Notes under the pieces: model-generated | The model's database searches: none | The model's input: the letters and a program-made list of their open reading frames with translations, nothing else | Told to the model about the DNA's origin: nothing | Part shown: positions 26,266-33,343 of the stretch, in pieces | Numbering within the stretch: the first letter of the stretch is position 1 | How the letters are laid out: every line of letters starts with the position of its first letter | Program-made: the position numbers and the translations under genes | Assembly (NCBI GenBank): GCA_937872385.1 | Contig: CALMSO010000086.1 | Coordinates: 62,001-126,000 of the forward strand | Length of the DNA stretch: 64,000 bases | Source of the DNA: an uncultured Saprospiraceae bacterium | GTDB lineage: Bacteria > Bacteroidota > Bacteroidia > Chitinophagales > Saprospiraceae | Direction of reading: 5' to 3'

Positions 26266-26619
26266 ATGCCTTTTGAAATGAATACTGCTGCTTACAACGG
26301 GATGCTCAACCTGCTCAATAGTCTCCATTTTATGGACAAGGCCGGCGAAGCAGCCGACATGGCTTTCATCCGGCAAGATGACTGGCTGCAGGATACTGCG
26401 GTGATAGACAATATAGTGCGCCGCAAGGGCACCTGGGAAATTCATCTGCTTTTTGCGCATCATTTGCACCCGCTGAAGTTTCTGAGCCGCCTGATTACCT
26501 CGCAGGCCTGCCCCCGCCGCGCGGCCATGATGGCTGGCTACATGCGCCGCCTGGCAGCCAAAGACCAACGCGGAACGCTATTGATTGAGGTAGACTATTT
26601 CAAGTTGTCCGGCAATTGA
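26266..26619 (+). CDS. Small protein of unknown function, paralogue of the 31184 protein
   Basis: A 117-residue soluble protein with no known family. It aligns along its second half with the 101-residue protein inside the hydrogenase operon (31184-31489). Shared positions are D-D/R-WL, T-x-V, R-x-G-x-W, the PLKF/PLQF-x-x-R-x-I block, and KDQRGTLL/KDARGVLK near the C-terminus. It begins 25 nt after the first TetR and sits between the two TetR genes. This suggests a duplicated regulator-plus-small-protein module tied to the hydrogenase. A co-repressor, sensor or accessory role is possible; nothing in the sequence decides. Confidence 0.65.
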   Translation: MPFEMNTAAYNGMLNLLNSLHFMDKAGEAADMAFIRQDDWLQDTAVIDNIVRRKGTWEIHLLFAHHLHPLKFLSRLITSQACPRRAAMMAGYMRRLAAKDQRGTLLIEVDYFKLSGN

Positions 26620-26684
26620 GCTAAGATCTCTTCTTAATTTCAGACAAATTGCAAATTTTAGAATGCCTTGTTCCTTGCTATGGT

Positions 26685-26702
26685 TTAGAAAATTTTTTCT
26701 AA
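26685..26702. promoter_or_regulatory. Operator palindrome before the second TetR gene
   Basis: TTAGAAAATTTTTTCTAA: 8-bp arms TTAGAAAA/TTTTCTAA around a TT centre. It ends 24 nt before the ATG at 26727. The same arms occur before hupS and hypC, so this copy points to autoregulation by the TetR gene that follows. Confidence 0.75.
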
Positions 26703-26726
26703 TTTTACCAATTGAAAACAAGTCCA

Positions 26727-27371
26727 ATGTCAGTTTCAACGAAGCAAAAAATATTAGATGCGGCCATCCGATTGTTCAATGAAAATGGGTTGTGTAATGT
26801 CCGGTTGCAACAAATTGCCGATGAAACGGGCATCAGTGTAGGCAACTTAGCTTACCATTTCAAAAATAAGGAAGCCATTGTCAATCAGGCTTATGAAATG
26901 CTGTTCGTTGAATTTTCCGAAATACTCACCGCCTATCTCCGCTACCCTGACCTGCGCGACATGGACAACCAACTTGAGTTGTATTTTGCTTTTTTCAAAA
27001 AATATCAGTTTTACCTGACTGACTTGTTTGAAGTAGAACGCTCATTTCCTGGCATTATCGCACAATGGCATCAGTGTGTACAGAAGATGCTGGCACAAAT
27101 CCGCAAACGCATTGATTTTAATATGCAACGAGCAATCCTCGCCCCCGAAACCCACCCTGGCAGCTACGATTTGCTCGCCAATAACATCTGGATGACCATC
27201 ACCTTCTGGATTCCGCAGCGCATCTTGCGTGGGCTCCCCATAGACGAAGCCTCGTTCAGGGAAGCGGTTTGGAGCCAACTGCTCCCATGGTTTACTTACA
27301 AAGGACGGGAAGAATACCAACAACTCATCCAGCCGAGCATCATGGCTATCCGCAATGGTGAAAGAAAATGA
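26727..27371 (+). CDS. TetR/AcrR family regulator next to the hydrogenase operon
   Basis: A 214-residue TetR-type regulator; the ATG at 26727 is chosen over a TTG at 26712. The helix-turn-helix reads KQKILDAAIRLFNENG, VRLQQIADETGISVGN, LAYHFKNKEAIVN. It is a paralogue of the regulator at 25596. A palindrome (26685-26702) lies in its own leader, and the same palindrome stands at the hupS and hypC promoters. It is therefore the best candidate for the hydrogenase-regulon repressor. The effector domain gives no clue to the ligand. The first TetR has a near-identical recognition helix and might bind the same site. Confidence 0.9.
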   Translation: MSVSTKQKILDAAIRLFNENGLCNVRLQQIADETGISVGNLAYHFKNKEAIVNQAYEMLFVEFSEILTAYLRYPDLRDMDNQLELYFAFFKKYQFYLTDLFEVERSFPGIIAQWHQCVQKMLAQIRKRIDFNMQRAILAPETHPGSYDLLANNIWMTITFWIPQRILRGLPIDEASFREAVWSQLLPWFTYKGREEYQQLIQPSIMAIRNGERK

Positions 27372-27454
27372 GCGTTTATTACAAATCGGACCAGGAGCGC
27401 CAGGCAGCACCCTAAACCCATCTTCAATCCTTTACAATTTAGACCAAATATCAA

Positions 27455-27472
27455 TTAGAAAAAATTTTCTAA
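27455..27472. promoter_or_regulatory. Operator 1 upstream of hupS
   Basis: TTAGAAAAAATTTTCTAA, a perfect palindrome (arms TTAGAAAA/TTTTCTAA, centre AA). An identical copy follows at 27479 after a 6-nt spacer, giving a 24-bp repeat interval. Confidence 0.85.
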
Positions 27473-27478
27473 AAAAGC

Positions 27479-27496
27479 TTAGAAAAAATTTTCTAA
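27479..27496. promoter_or_regulatory. Operator 2 upstream of hupS, overlapping the -33 region
   Basis: An exact second copy of TTAGAAAAAATTTTCTAA. It ends 15 nt before the TATATTTG -7 box (27512-27519), so it covers the place where the -33 element must lie. A bound dimer would block sigma-factor access, which suits repression. Confidence 0.88.
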
Positions 27497-27511
27497 TGTT
27501 AAATTGCGAAT

Positions 27512-27519
27512 TATATTTG
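27512..27519 (+). promoter_or_regulatory. -7 box of the hydrogenase structural operon
   Basis: TATATTTG fits the Bacteroidota -7 consensus TAnnTTTG fully. The predicted leader to the hupS ATG is about 65 nt. It contains a weak 6-bp hairpin (CTATGC at 27533-27538, GCATAG at 27551-27556). The hypC promoter has the same box at the same distance from its operator. Confidence 0.75.
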
Positions 27520-27591
27520 CACAACAAGCGGTCTATGCGTAACTTTTTTTGCATAGCACTGTATTTCAGCAAAATTTAAAACCCATATTGT

Positions 27592-28572
27592 ATGGCTAAC
27601 GTACTTTGGCTGCAAGGCGGGGCGTGCAGCGGCAACACCATGTCCTTCCTCAATGCGCAGGAACCCACCGTCGTTGAACTCGTCACCGACTTTGGTGTCA
27701 ACATCCTTTGGCATCCCTCCATTGGTCTGGAAATAGGACATCAGGTATCGGAATTGATGAACGACATCAAATCCGGAAAAGTGCCATTAGATATTTTGGT
27801 ATTTGAAGGCTCCATTGTGCAGGGCCCGAACAATACCGGCACCATGAACTATTTCGCCGAGCGCCCCATGAAAGACTGGGTGAAGGAGCTCTCGGAAGTA
27901 GCCGGATTCGTAGTAGCCATAGGTGATTGCGCAACCTGGGGGGGCATCCCGGCCGTACCGCCCAATCCGAGCGAGTCCACTGGCATGCAGTTTCTAAAAG
28001 AGAAAAAAGGCGGTTTTCTGGGGCACAACTACGTGTCGAAAGGTGGGCTGCCAGTAATCAATATCCCCGGCTGTCCGGCGCATCCTGATTGGGTAACGCA
28101 AATTCTTGTAGCCATTTCTACTGGCCGCGTGAAGGATATTCTATTGGACGACTACCATCGCCCGAAAACGTTTTTCACCGATTTTGTACAAACCGGCTGC
28201 CCCAATGCCATCAGCTTTGCGCAAAAAGTGGATGGACACTTCGGCAAGCGCGGCGGCTGTCTATTTTATGAAGTGGGCTGCCGCGGCCCTATGACGCGCG
28301 CCAGTTGCAACCGCATCCTTTGGAATCGCGTCTCGAGCAAAACGCGCGCCAATCACCCTTGCCTCGGCTGTACGGAGCCAGGCTTCCCGCACCACGACTT
28401 GGTGAAAGGCAGTGTATTCAAAACCATGAAATACCTCGGCTTCTTGCCTAAAGATGTACCCGCCGGCACCAACAAATTAGCGTATTACACCCGCGCTGGC
28501 TTTGAAAAAGTAATGGGCACGGTAGAAAACCTGACCGGAGTGAATAAAGAACATTTTGAAACTTCCAAGTGA
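27592..28572 (+). CDS. hupS: [NiFe]-hydrogenase small subunit, group 2a
   Basis: A 326-residue iron-sulfur subunit, colinear with cyanobacterial HupS and mycobacterial HucS. It has no Tat signal peptide, so the enzyme is cytoplasmic. The proximal cluster motif reads GGACSGNTMSF: Cys12 is present but the second Cys of the usual CxGC is Asn15. Other cluster cysteines are Cys113 (GDCATWGG), Cys161 (GCPAHPDW), Cys203, Cys223, Cys230, Cys239, Cys257 and Cys260 (CLGCTEPGFP). Reduced ligand sets of this kind go with [3Fe-4S] clusters in the structurally studied relative Huc. It passes electrons from H2 oxidation to an unknown acceptor. First gene of the operon, 42 nt before hupL. Confidence 0.97.
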   Translation: MANVLWLQGGACSGNTMSFLNAQEPTVVELVTDFGVNILWHPSIGLEIGHQVSELMNDIKSGKVPLDILVFEGSIVQGPNNTGTMNYFAERPMKDWVKELSEVAGFVVAIGDCATWGGIPAVPPNPSESTGMQFLKEKKGGFLGHNYVSKGGLPVINIPGCPAHPDWVTQILVAISTGRVKDILLDDYHRPKTFFTDFVQTGCPNAISFAQKVDGHFGKRGGCLFYEVGCRGPMTRASCNRILWNRVSSKTRANHPCLGCTEPGFPHHDLVKGSVFKTMKYLGFLPKDVPAGTNKLAYYTRAGFEKVMGTVENLTGVNKEHFETSK

Positions 28573-28614
28573 TCATTTAATATTCAACATTCATTAATAT
28601 TCAATATTCCAATC

Positions 28615-30207
28615 ATGGGCGCTTATAAAGAACTAAATATATCACCAGTAGGCCGCGTAGAAGGCGACCTCGACGTGAAGGTGTATATGGAAGATGGCGT
28701 GGTGACGCGCGCACATACGCAGGCAGCAATGTTTCGTGGTTTCGAGCAAATTATGGCAGGCAAAGACCCCCAATCGGGGCTGATTGTCACCCCGCGTATC
28801 TGCGGTATTTGCGGTGGCTCGCACCTATATTGTGCCTCCTCCGCCTTAGACACAGCCTGGAAAACCACGCTGCCGCCCAATGCACTGCTGCTGCGGGCTA
28901 TTGGGCAGGCTACGGAAACCATTCAAAGTATTCCGCGCTGGTTTTATGCTATTTTTGCTACCGACATGGCGAATAAAAAATTTGCTAACAAACCATTATA
29001 TCAAGAAGTTGTAAAGCGTTTCGCTGCTTATGTAGGTACTTCTTTTCAGCGGGGCGTAACGGCGAGCGGCCGCCCGGTGGAAGTATATGCGCTCTTCGGT
29101 GGGCAATGGCCGCACTCTTCTTACATGGTGCCCGGTGGCGTGATGTGCGCCCCTACTCTCAAAGACATTACGCGCGCAGTTTCAATTATGAATCAGTTTC
29201 GCAACGACTGGTTAGAAACGGTTTGGCTGGGCTGTTCCATCGAGCGTTATATGCAAATTAAAACCTGGGATGACCTCATGGCCTGGGTAGAGGAAAACGA
29301 ATCCCAACGCAACAGCGACTTGGGTTTGTTCATCCGCGCTGGTTTGGAGTTTGGATTAGACAAGTTCGGGCAAGGAGTCGGCAAATTCATTGCTTACGGG
29401 ACTTATTTGCATAAAGATTTATACAATAAACCTACGGTGGAAGGACGCCAGAAGGCGGTCATCGGCCCCGGTGGATTTTGGGATGGCAAGCAATTCTACG
29501 AAATGGATCACCTGCAAATCACAGAGGATGTGAAGCACGCATGGTACGCCGACGTGCCCCGCGCGCACCCCTGGAATGAGCCGCTGCCCACGCCCATGCC
29601 TTCGCAAAACTTAGAAGAAACCGATTTCAACGGCAAATATAGCTGGTCGAAAGCGCCGCGTTTCAGGGGCTTCGCTGCCGAAGCCGGACCCTTGTCGCGT
29701 GTGATCATGAACGCTAACCCCGCCAATCTCGATCATCAAATACAAGACCCGCTCTTCCTCGATATTATGGATAAAAAGGGCCCGAGCGTCTTTACCCGCG
29801 TGCTGGCTCGTATGCACGAAGCACCCCGCCTCTACGAATTTATTCACGAATGGCTGGGGCAAATTGACCTCGACGCCGAGTTTTATATCAAGCCGAAGGA
29901 AACCGACGGCAAGGGCTGGGGCGCTACCGAAGCCGCGCGCGGCGCACTGGCACACTGGATCGAAATCGAAAATGGCATTATCAAAAACTATCAAGTGATG
30001 GCACCCACCACTTGGAATGTAGGTCCTAATGACGACGACGGCAATCCCGGCCCCATTGAAGCGGCGCTGGAAGGTACCGAAATCGAAGACCCGCACGATC
30101 CGGTGGAAGTGGGCATGGTTGCTCGCTCGTTCGATTCCTGCCTCGTTTGCACGGTACACGCGCATGACGGTAAATCAGGAGAAGAATTGGCGAAATTTAA
30201 ACTTTGA
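28615..30207 (+). CDS. hupL: [NiFe]-hydrogenase large subunit, group 2a
   Basis: A 530-residue catalytic subunit of normal group 2a length. Nickel ligands are in RICGICGGSH (Cys63, Cys66) and DSCLVCTVHAH (Cys509, Cys512). The DSCLVCTVH form, rather than DPCxxC, is typical of group 2 enzymes. Maturation should cut after His515 and remove the 15-residue tail AHDGKSGEELAKFKL. With HupS it forms a cytoplasmic H2-uptake enzyme; relatives oxidise H2 at very low, even atmospheric, levels, but that trait cannot be read from sequence. The tail-cutting protease is encoded next. Confidence 0.97.
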   Translation: MGAYKELNISPVGRVEGDLDVKVYMEDGVVTRAHTQAAMFRGFEQIMAGKDPQSGLIVTPRICGICGGSHLYCASSALDTAWKTTLPPNALLLRAIGQATETIQSIPRWFYAIFATDMANKKFANKPLYQEVVKRFAAYVGTSFQRGVTASGRPVEVYALFGGQWPHSSYMVPGGVMCAPTLKDITRAVSIMNQFRNDWLETVWLGCSIERYMQIKTWDDLMAWVEENESQRNSDLGLFIRAGLEFGLDKFGQGVGKFIAYGTYLHKDLYNKPTVEGRQKAVIGPGGFWDGKQFYEMDHLQITEDVKHAWYADVPRAHPWNEPLPTPMPSQNLEETDFNGKYSWSKAPRFRGFAAEAGPLSRVIMNANPANLDHQIQDPLFLDIMDKKGPSVFTRVLARMHEAPRLYEFIHEWLGQIDLDAEFYIKPKETDGKGWGATEAARGALAHWIEIENGIIKNYQVMAPTTWNVGPNDDDGNPGPIEAALEGTEIEDPHDPVEVGMVARSFDSCLVCTVHAHDGKSGEELAKFKL

Positions 30208-30232
30208 GCTGAAATAATCTGACAATGACCCG

Positions 30233-30263
30233 GACGTGGCAGGTTGCAAAGACCTGTCACGTC
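30233..30263. repeat. Hairpin between hupL and the maturation protease
   Basis: Arms GACGTGGCAGGT (30233-30244) and ACCTGTCACGTC (30252-30263) pair at 11 of 12 positions, or all 12 with one G-U in RNA, around a 7-nt loop. No T run follows, so it is not a standard terminator. It may stabilise or partly attenuate the message, or be a REP-like dispersed repeat that landed in the operon. Confidence 0.75.
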
Positions 30264-30277
30264 TTATAATTTCTGAA

Positions 30278-30757
30278 ATGAAAAAAACGGCAATCCTCGG
30301 CTTTGGTAATCCGGTGCGCAGCGACGACGGGGTTGGTTGTTATGTAATAGAATTATTACAAGCAAATTTATCTGATAGTGAATTGATTACACTACTTGAC
30401 ATGGGCACCTCCGCCTTTGAGGTACTTTTCCAATTGCAAGGGCACGAGCGTATTATCCTCGTAGATGCTGTCGTCAATACGGGCGAACCCGACGGTACTT
30501 TATACAAATTGCCTGCCGCCGAAACTGAAGCAGCCATCCAAGATGACCCGATGGTTTTTTTGCACGCCCTGAAATGGGACCAGGCTTTATCTTATGCTAA
30601 AAAAATTTTGCAAGACAACTACCCTACTGATATTCAGGTGTTTCTGATTGCTGTATCCAATACTAAATTAGAAATAGGCTTAAGTGAAGCCGTGCAGGCC
30701 GCCGCCCAGAAAGTGGCAACACTCATCCAGCAGGAAATGGAAATCCTGGCGCATTAA
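30278..30757 (+). CDS. Hydrogenase maturation protease
   Basis: A 159-residue HupD/HybD-type endopeptidase starting at the ATG at 30278; an upstream in-frame ATG at 30236 would run through the hairpin and is unlikely. It has the family start ILGFGNPVRSDDGVG and putative nickel-probing residues Asp17, Asp63 (IILVDAV) and His96 (FLHALKW). It cleaves the C-terminal tail of HupL once Ni is inserted. The Asp in place of the usual Glu at position 17 (DDG, not DEG) occurs in other group 2 proteases as far as I recall. It sits 70 nt after hupL. Confidence 0.92.
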   Translation: MKKTAILGFGNPVRSDDGVGCYVIELLQANLSDSELITLLDMGTSAFEVLFQLQGHERIILVDAVVNTGEPDGTLYKLPAAETEAAIQDDPMVFLHALKWDQALSYAKKILQDNYPTDIQVFLIAVSNTKLEIGLSEAVQAAAQKVATLIQQEMEILAH

Positions 30758-30793
30758 CCAAATTCGACAACCGATTGGCACAACTTCAAAATT

Positions 30794-31174
30794 ATGGAAA
30801 AAATCTATCAATTTATACCCGGCCAAATGCCAGCGCCTACCAGCGAAACTGCCCAGAGTGGCAAAGTGCAATTGAAAAACAGGCACTTATGGATAGCAGC
30901 AGACATTGCCGAGCAGGCTTTCGGCGATGTGCAGCAAGTTTATGCCGTCTATTATGCTAATTTAAAAATGCTACTGCTGGCCCCCATGACCGACGCTATG
31001 TTCAAACAGGCGCATGAATGTGCCATGCTCATGCTAAAAACCCGCTCCGCAGAAGGCGACAAATCCATTTCATTAGAAGAAATCATTATTGATAATGACT
31101 TGGATAACAAAGACCGAGAACTCGAATACGCAGGCGCACCGGGGCTACAGATGCTACAGATAAAAATAGATTGA
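30794..31174 (+). CDS. Hydrogenase-operon protein of unknown function (126 aa)
   Basis: A small soluble protein starting MEKIYQFIPGQMPAPTSETA, 36 nt after the protease gene. Its middle part is helical (LWIAADIAEQAFGDVQQVYA, MLLLAPMTDAMFKQAHECAM); the C-terminus is acidic with DNDLDNKDRELEYAG. One Cys (in HECAM) only, so it is not an iron-sulfur protein. There is no membrane helix. I do not recognise a family. Its place between protease and accessory genes argues for a role in hydrogenase assembly or electron handling. It differs from HucM of mycobacteria in having no obvious hydrophobic tail. Confidence 0.7.
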   Translation: MEKIYQFIPGQMPAPTSETAQSGKVQLKNRHLWIAADIAEQAFGDVQQVYAVYYANLKMLLLAPMTDAMFKQAHECAMLMLKTRSAEGDKSISLEEIIIDNDLDNKDRELEYAGAPGLQMLQIKID

Positions 31175-31183
31175 CCAACAACT

Positions 31184-31489
31184 ATGAAATTCTTTAATGC
31201 GACCGACCAGCAAGGCACCAAAAGTGATTTACAATTTTTAGAAAACGACCGGTGGCTACATCATACCGAAGTGCGTTATTACATCAACGAACGGAGGGGG
31301 CGGTGGTATGTTTTCATGATATTTATTTCTGTAAATAATCCTTTACAATTTTTTTGTCGCTTTATCGAACATTATGAGTCAGAACGTAAAGCGCTTAACT
31401 ACGCAGAGATGATGCAACGCAGCATTCGCAAGGACGCACGAGGCGTTTTAAAAACTAATGAATATGCTTTCGATATTTGCTACAACTGA
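31184..31489 (+). CDS. Hydrogenase-operon protein of unknown function (101 aa), paralogue of the 26266 protein
   Basis: A 101-residue protein starting MKFFNATDQQGTKSDLQFLE. Its core, DRWLHHTEVRYYINERRGRW, then PLQFFCRFIEHYESERKALN and RKDARGVLKTNEYAFDI, aligns with the small protein between the two TetR genes (26266-26619). It follows the previous gene by 9 nt and overlaps the TPR gene by 32 nt, so translation is coupled. No known domain, no membrane segment. It may bind a partner shared with its paralogue. Confidence 0.7.
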   Translation: MKFFNATDQQGTKSDLQFLENDRWLHHTEVRYYINERRGRWYVFMIFISVNNPLQFFCRFIEHYESERKALNYAEMMQRSIRKDARGVLKTNEYAFDICYN

Positions 31490-32975
31490 TCATATAACAA
31501 CGGTGCAAGACTGCATCGCCCAAGAGGCGCGTCTCAATGAATTAGTGAGCGTGCTCGATTTTCTATCGCATAAACCATCACCAAGTGGTTTTAATCTGAT
31601 TATCAGACGAAAACATATTGTTTTCCCAATTGATTGGTACAATGTGCTACCCCCTTACATCCTGCCGGAGGAGGTACCTTTCACGCCAGAAAATCTGCTG
31701 GGGCTTGTCTTTGCCCGATTAGGCAATTATGAAAAAATGCATCATTATTTAGCAAAATCTAACCCAACATTATACACAGAGCTTGATTTTATTAATCGCC
31801 TGCAAAATGGAATCCCGGTCAATCCCGAAGAATTAATTTCTGAATATTCCGAATTTGAAGAATATCGCCTTATGCACAACCAGGCGTTAGTGCGCCATTA
31901 TGCCGCTTCCGAAAGTAATTTCGATCTGGAAAAAACGCGCTATTTTTACCGCGAAGCCATGCTCAGCGCACCCAACGATGAGTATAAAGCCTTCACTGTC
32001 AAGCAGTACGCTACATTACTCACTGATCTGGGGCAGCTCGACTTTGCAGAAAATGAACTGCTGCCCGCCATTCAGTACGCACTCTCGGATGAAGCCAAAA
32101 TAGAGCTTAAAAATGTGCTCGCAACCGTTTGGATGCAAAAATTCAGTGTACCTTATGATGCTGTATTATTAGCACAACTAAAAGAAATATTATGGGAAAT
32201 ATTACAAAGTTATGAGCAGCAGAAGCGGCTCCCAGAGGTAGGTTTGTTATTAATTGATGCGGCACATATTGCTAATATTTCCGAAAGTTTTGCCGAAGCG
32301 CTGGGGTACGTCAACCGTGCCATTGGCATCTTTCGGGATGAGGAAATGCCGGAATTATTGGCGAATGCGCAATTGCGCAAGGGCACACTACTCTACACTT
32401 GGGCGCAAAACGGGCAGCCACAGTTTTATCGAGGCGCGATGGAAAGTTATCAAGAAGCACTCAAAATATTTACCCGCGAGGATGCGCCTGCTGTTTTTGC
32501 CGACATTCACCACCATTTAGGAGTTATTTACTCAGAAATCCCCGATGAGGTGCAGAAAAAAAGTATCTGGGCGGCAGTTTCCTCTGCTTCTTTTAATGAA
32601 GCGATGCAGTTTTATAACAAGGCTAACTTCCCTTATGAATACGCCATGATTTGTAATAGTTTTGGTAACGCTATGACTAAATATCCTGCGGCCTTACATT
32701 CCGATAATTATGAAAAAGCGCTTTTTTATTATCAGGAAGCACTGAATATTCGCACCGCAGCAGAGTACCCTGTCGAGCGTGCTATTACGCTGCTTAATTA
32801 TGTAGAAGCTTGTTGGTATATAAATAACAGTGAAGATGAATGGAATGAATCGCTCTATTATGATATGATAAGCAAAGCCGAGGAAGTAAAAAAACTGACC
32901 CCTGACACACAAATGCTGGCTGATGCCGATCGGCACCTTGCTAAACTGGCAGAATTGCGGAAGATTTTTTCATAA
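31458..32975 (+). CDS. TPR-repeat protein of the hydrogenase operon
   Basis: A 505-residue cytoplasmic protein built of tetratricopeptide-like helix pairs from about residue 90 to the end. Examples are FAENELLPAIQYALSDEAKI, AEALGYVNRAIGIFRDEEMP, YQEALKIFTREDAPAVFADI and YYQEALNIRTAAEYPVERAI. No signal peptide. The start is ATG at 31458 (or 31464), inside the previous gene. TPR proteins are recurrent neighbours of group 2a and related high-affinity hydrogenases; a scaffold role in assembly or in docking an electron acceptor is an inference. It is followed 11 nt later by hypA. Confidence 0.82.
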   Translation: MNMLSIFATTDHITTVQDCIAQEARLNELVSVLDFLSHKPSPSGFNLIIRRKHIVFPIDWYNVLPPYILPEEVPFTPENLLGLVFARLGNYEKMHHYLAKSNPTLYTELDFINRLQNGIPVNPEELISEYSEFEEYRLMHNQALVRHYAASESNFDLEKTRYFYREAMLSAPNDEYKAFTVKQYATLLTDLGQLDFAENELLPAIQYALSDEAKIELKNVLATVWMQKFSVPYDAVLLAQLKEILWEILQSYEQQKRLPEVGLLLIDAAHIANISESFAEALGYVNRAIGIFRDEEMPELLANAQLRKGTLLYTWAQNGQPQFYRGAMESYQEALKIFTREDAPAVFADIHHHLGVIYSEIPDEVQKKSIWAAVSSASFNEAMQFYNKANFPYEYAMICNSFGNAMTKYPAALHSDNYEKALFYYQEALNIRTAAEYPVERAITLLNYVEACWYINNSEDEWNESLYYDMISKAEEVKKLTPDTQMLADADRHLAKLAELRKIFS

Positions 32976-32986
32976 AATGAGTTAAA

Positions 32987-33343
32987 ATGCACGAAGTATC
33001 TTTAGTACGAAATATTTTCCGAACATTAGAAACCGAATTTTCGGAAGCAGAGCGCCGACATATAATGACAATTAATCTGAAAATTGGTTTATTATCTAAC
33101 GTAGAGCCAGTGCTTTTGCAAAACGCTTTTGAAGCGGTAATTGCCACAGAAAATCCTGAATATCAACGCACTAAGCTCAATACAGAAATCATTCCGATAG
33201 AAATTTACTGCGCAGAATGCAACCAACGCACCCGCGTGGAAAATTATCGCTTTGTATGCCATTGCGGCAAGCCAAATAATAATATCGTGCAGGGCATGGA
33301 GTTATTAATTAGTGGTGTAGAATTTGAAATGGATAATATTTAG
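32987..33343 (+). CDS. hypA: Hydrogenase nickel-insertion protein HypA
   Basis: A 118-residue HypA. The N-terminal nickel site MHEVSLVRNIF (His2, Glu3) is intact. The zinc site reads CAEC (Cys75, Cys78) and then CHC (Cys91, Cys93), so the second pair is CxC instead of CxxC. HypA brings nickel to the hydrogenase large subunit together with HypB, which is not encoded in this window. It is the last gene of the plus-strand operon. Its TAG stop (33341-33343) overlaps the stop of the converging DUF151 gene. Confidence 0.93.
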   Translation: MHEVSLVRNIFRTLETEFSEAERRHIMTINLKIGLLSNVEPVLLQNAFEAVIATENPEYQRTKLNTEIIPIEIYCAECNQRTRVENYRFVCHCGKPNNNIVQGMELLISGVEFEMDNI

